From NCBI GenBank assembly GCA_023458355.1, contig JAEWZS010000182.1, positions 1-7,022 of the forward strand: DNA of 7,022 nt. Direction: 5' to 3'. Under the pieces are notes generated by a model. The model saw only the letters and a list, made by a program, of their open reading frames with translations. It had not been told where the DNA came from and did not search any database. The stretch is from Bacillota bacterium. GTDB taxonomy: Bacteria; Bacillota; Clostridia; Christensenellales; CAG-138. A program made the translations under genes and the position numbers. Shown here in pieces: positions 6,654-7,022 of this stretch (the stretch's first letter is position 1; every line of letters starts with the position of its first letter).

Positions 6654-7022
6654 TCAAACCTGAAAATGCAGCGACATGAGCTGCGACGGTAGCTGGAAAA
6701 ACGCTTCGGAATGCTTGAAGCCACTTACACTTTCATGCGCGCGTGAAAGATAGTCGATGTAAAACGCAATACTCTCTTCTATGCCTTGCGATTGGCTTGC
6801 ATTGAGAAAAAACGCTTCACGCTTTTTTGTGATTGTTTCTTCGATGTTTACAAAGGTGTTGGCGTTATTTGTAGTATGAAAAACAATCGAGTCAATCGCG
6901 TGCGGTTCGCCGACATCCTTATGATAATGCGGCATAGGGCTAAGATATGCGGCTTGCGCAGCTGCTTTTGCTACGGCAATTCTATCGGGATGGAACTCAT
7001 AGGGTCTAAAAGGGTCCATGAT
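6654..7022 (-). CDS. PIG-L / LmbE-type deacetylase, C-terminal part (5' end outside window)
   Basis: The frame is open to the window edge, so the ATG at 7019 is probably an internal methionine. About 122 residues are visible. They match the second half of PIG-L (LmbE) family zinc-dependent N-deacetylases, which act on N-acetylglucosamine-containing lipids, glycosides and thiol precursors. Counting from the ATG, EFHPDRIAVAKAAAQAAYLS (8-27) corresponds to the conserved HPDH motif region, PMPHYH follows, and TFVNIEETITKKREAFFLNASQSQ (55-78) matches the family pattern of a strand, a helix with E..xK.xA, and a conserved SQ. The second His of HPDH is Arg here. The N-terminal zinc motif (HPDDE type) lies outside the window, so catalytic competence cannot be judged. 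The stop is 41 bases from the ATPase start with no terminator between, which suggests one operon. The substrate is unknown; a bacillithiol or mycothiol pathway role is not supported by any neighbour. Confidence 0.68.
   Translation of the reverse strand: MMDPFRPYEFHPDRIAVAKAAAQAAYLSPMPHYHKDVGEPHAIDSIVFHTTNNANTFVNIEETITKKREAFFLNASQSQGIEESIAFYIDYLSRAHESVSGFKHSEAFFQLPSQLMSLHFQV

Overview
The window looks like a piece of chromosome from a low-to-mid GC Gram-positive bacterium, most likely a member of the Clostridia or a related Firmicutes lineage. The reasons are strong GGAGG-type ribosome binding sites, TTG and GTG start codons, short operons ending in hairpin terminators, and gene families common in that group: a DUF1002/YpuA-like secreted protein, a SERCA-like calcium ATPase, and a small deoxyribosyltransferase-like protein behind thymidine kinase. 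The genus cannot be told from the sequence. I see no insertion sequence, phage gene, CRISPR array, tRNA or rRNA.

Layout. Bases 2-594 (+ strand) hold the 3' end of a thymidine kinase gene and, overlapping it by 4 bases, a small protein of the nucleoside 2-deoxyribosyltransferase-like fold, so this is a nucleoside-metabolism operon. A near-perfect hairpin at 606-630 separates it from the convergent gene at 636-1811 (- strand), a winged-helix DNA glycosylase-like protein of the YcaQ/AlkX family with its own promoter. Bases 1951-2832 (- strand) encode an exported DUF1002 protein with its own extended -10 promoter and a strong terminator at 1900-1931.

Bases 2900-7022 (- strand) form one apparent operon, read right to left. 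It contains the C-terminal part of a PIG-L/LmbE-type deacetylase (cut by the window edge), a complete P2A-type calcium-transporting ATPase that starts with TTG behind a perfect ribosome binding site, and a metallophosphoesterase with a C-terminal SH3-like domain. The metallophosphoesterase start overlaps the ATPase stop by 4 bases (GTGA).

The genes fall into three functional groups: nucleoside salvage, DNA alkylation/crosslink repair, and ion transport/envelope or signalling enzymes. All families are recognisable. I do not see a convincing undescribed system. The most worthwhile points are the translational coupling of a calcium pump to a phosphoesterase-SH3 protein, the Glu-to-Gln change at one calcium-ligand position of the pump, and the deoxyribosyltransferase-like protein coupled to thymidine kinase.
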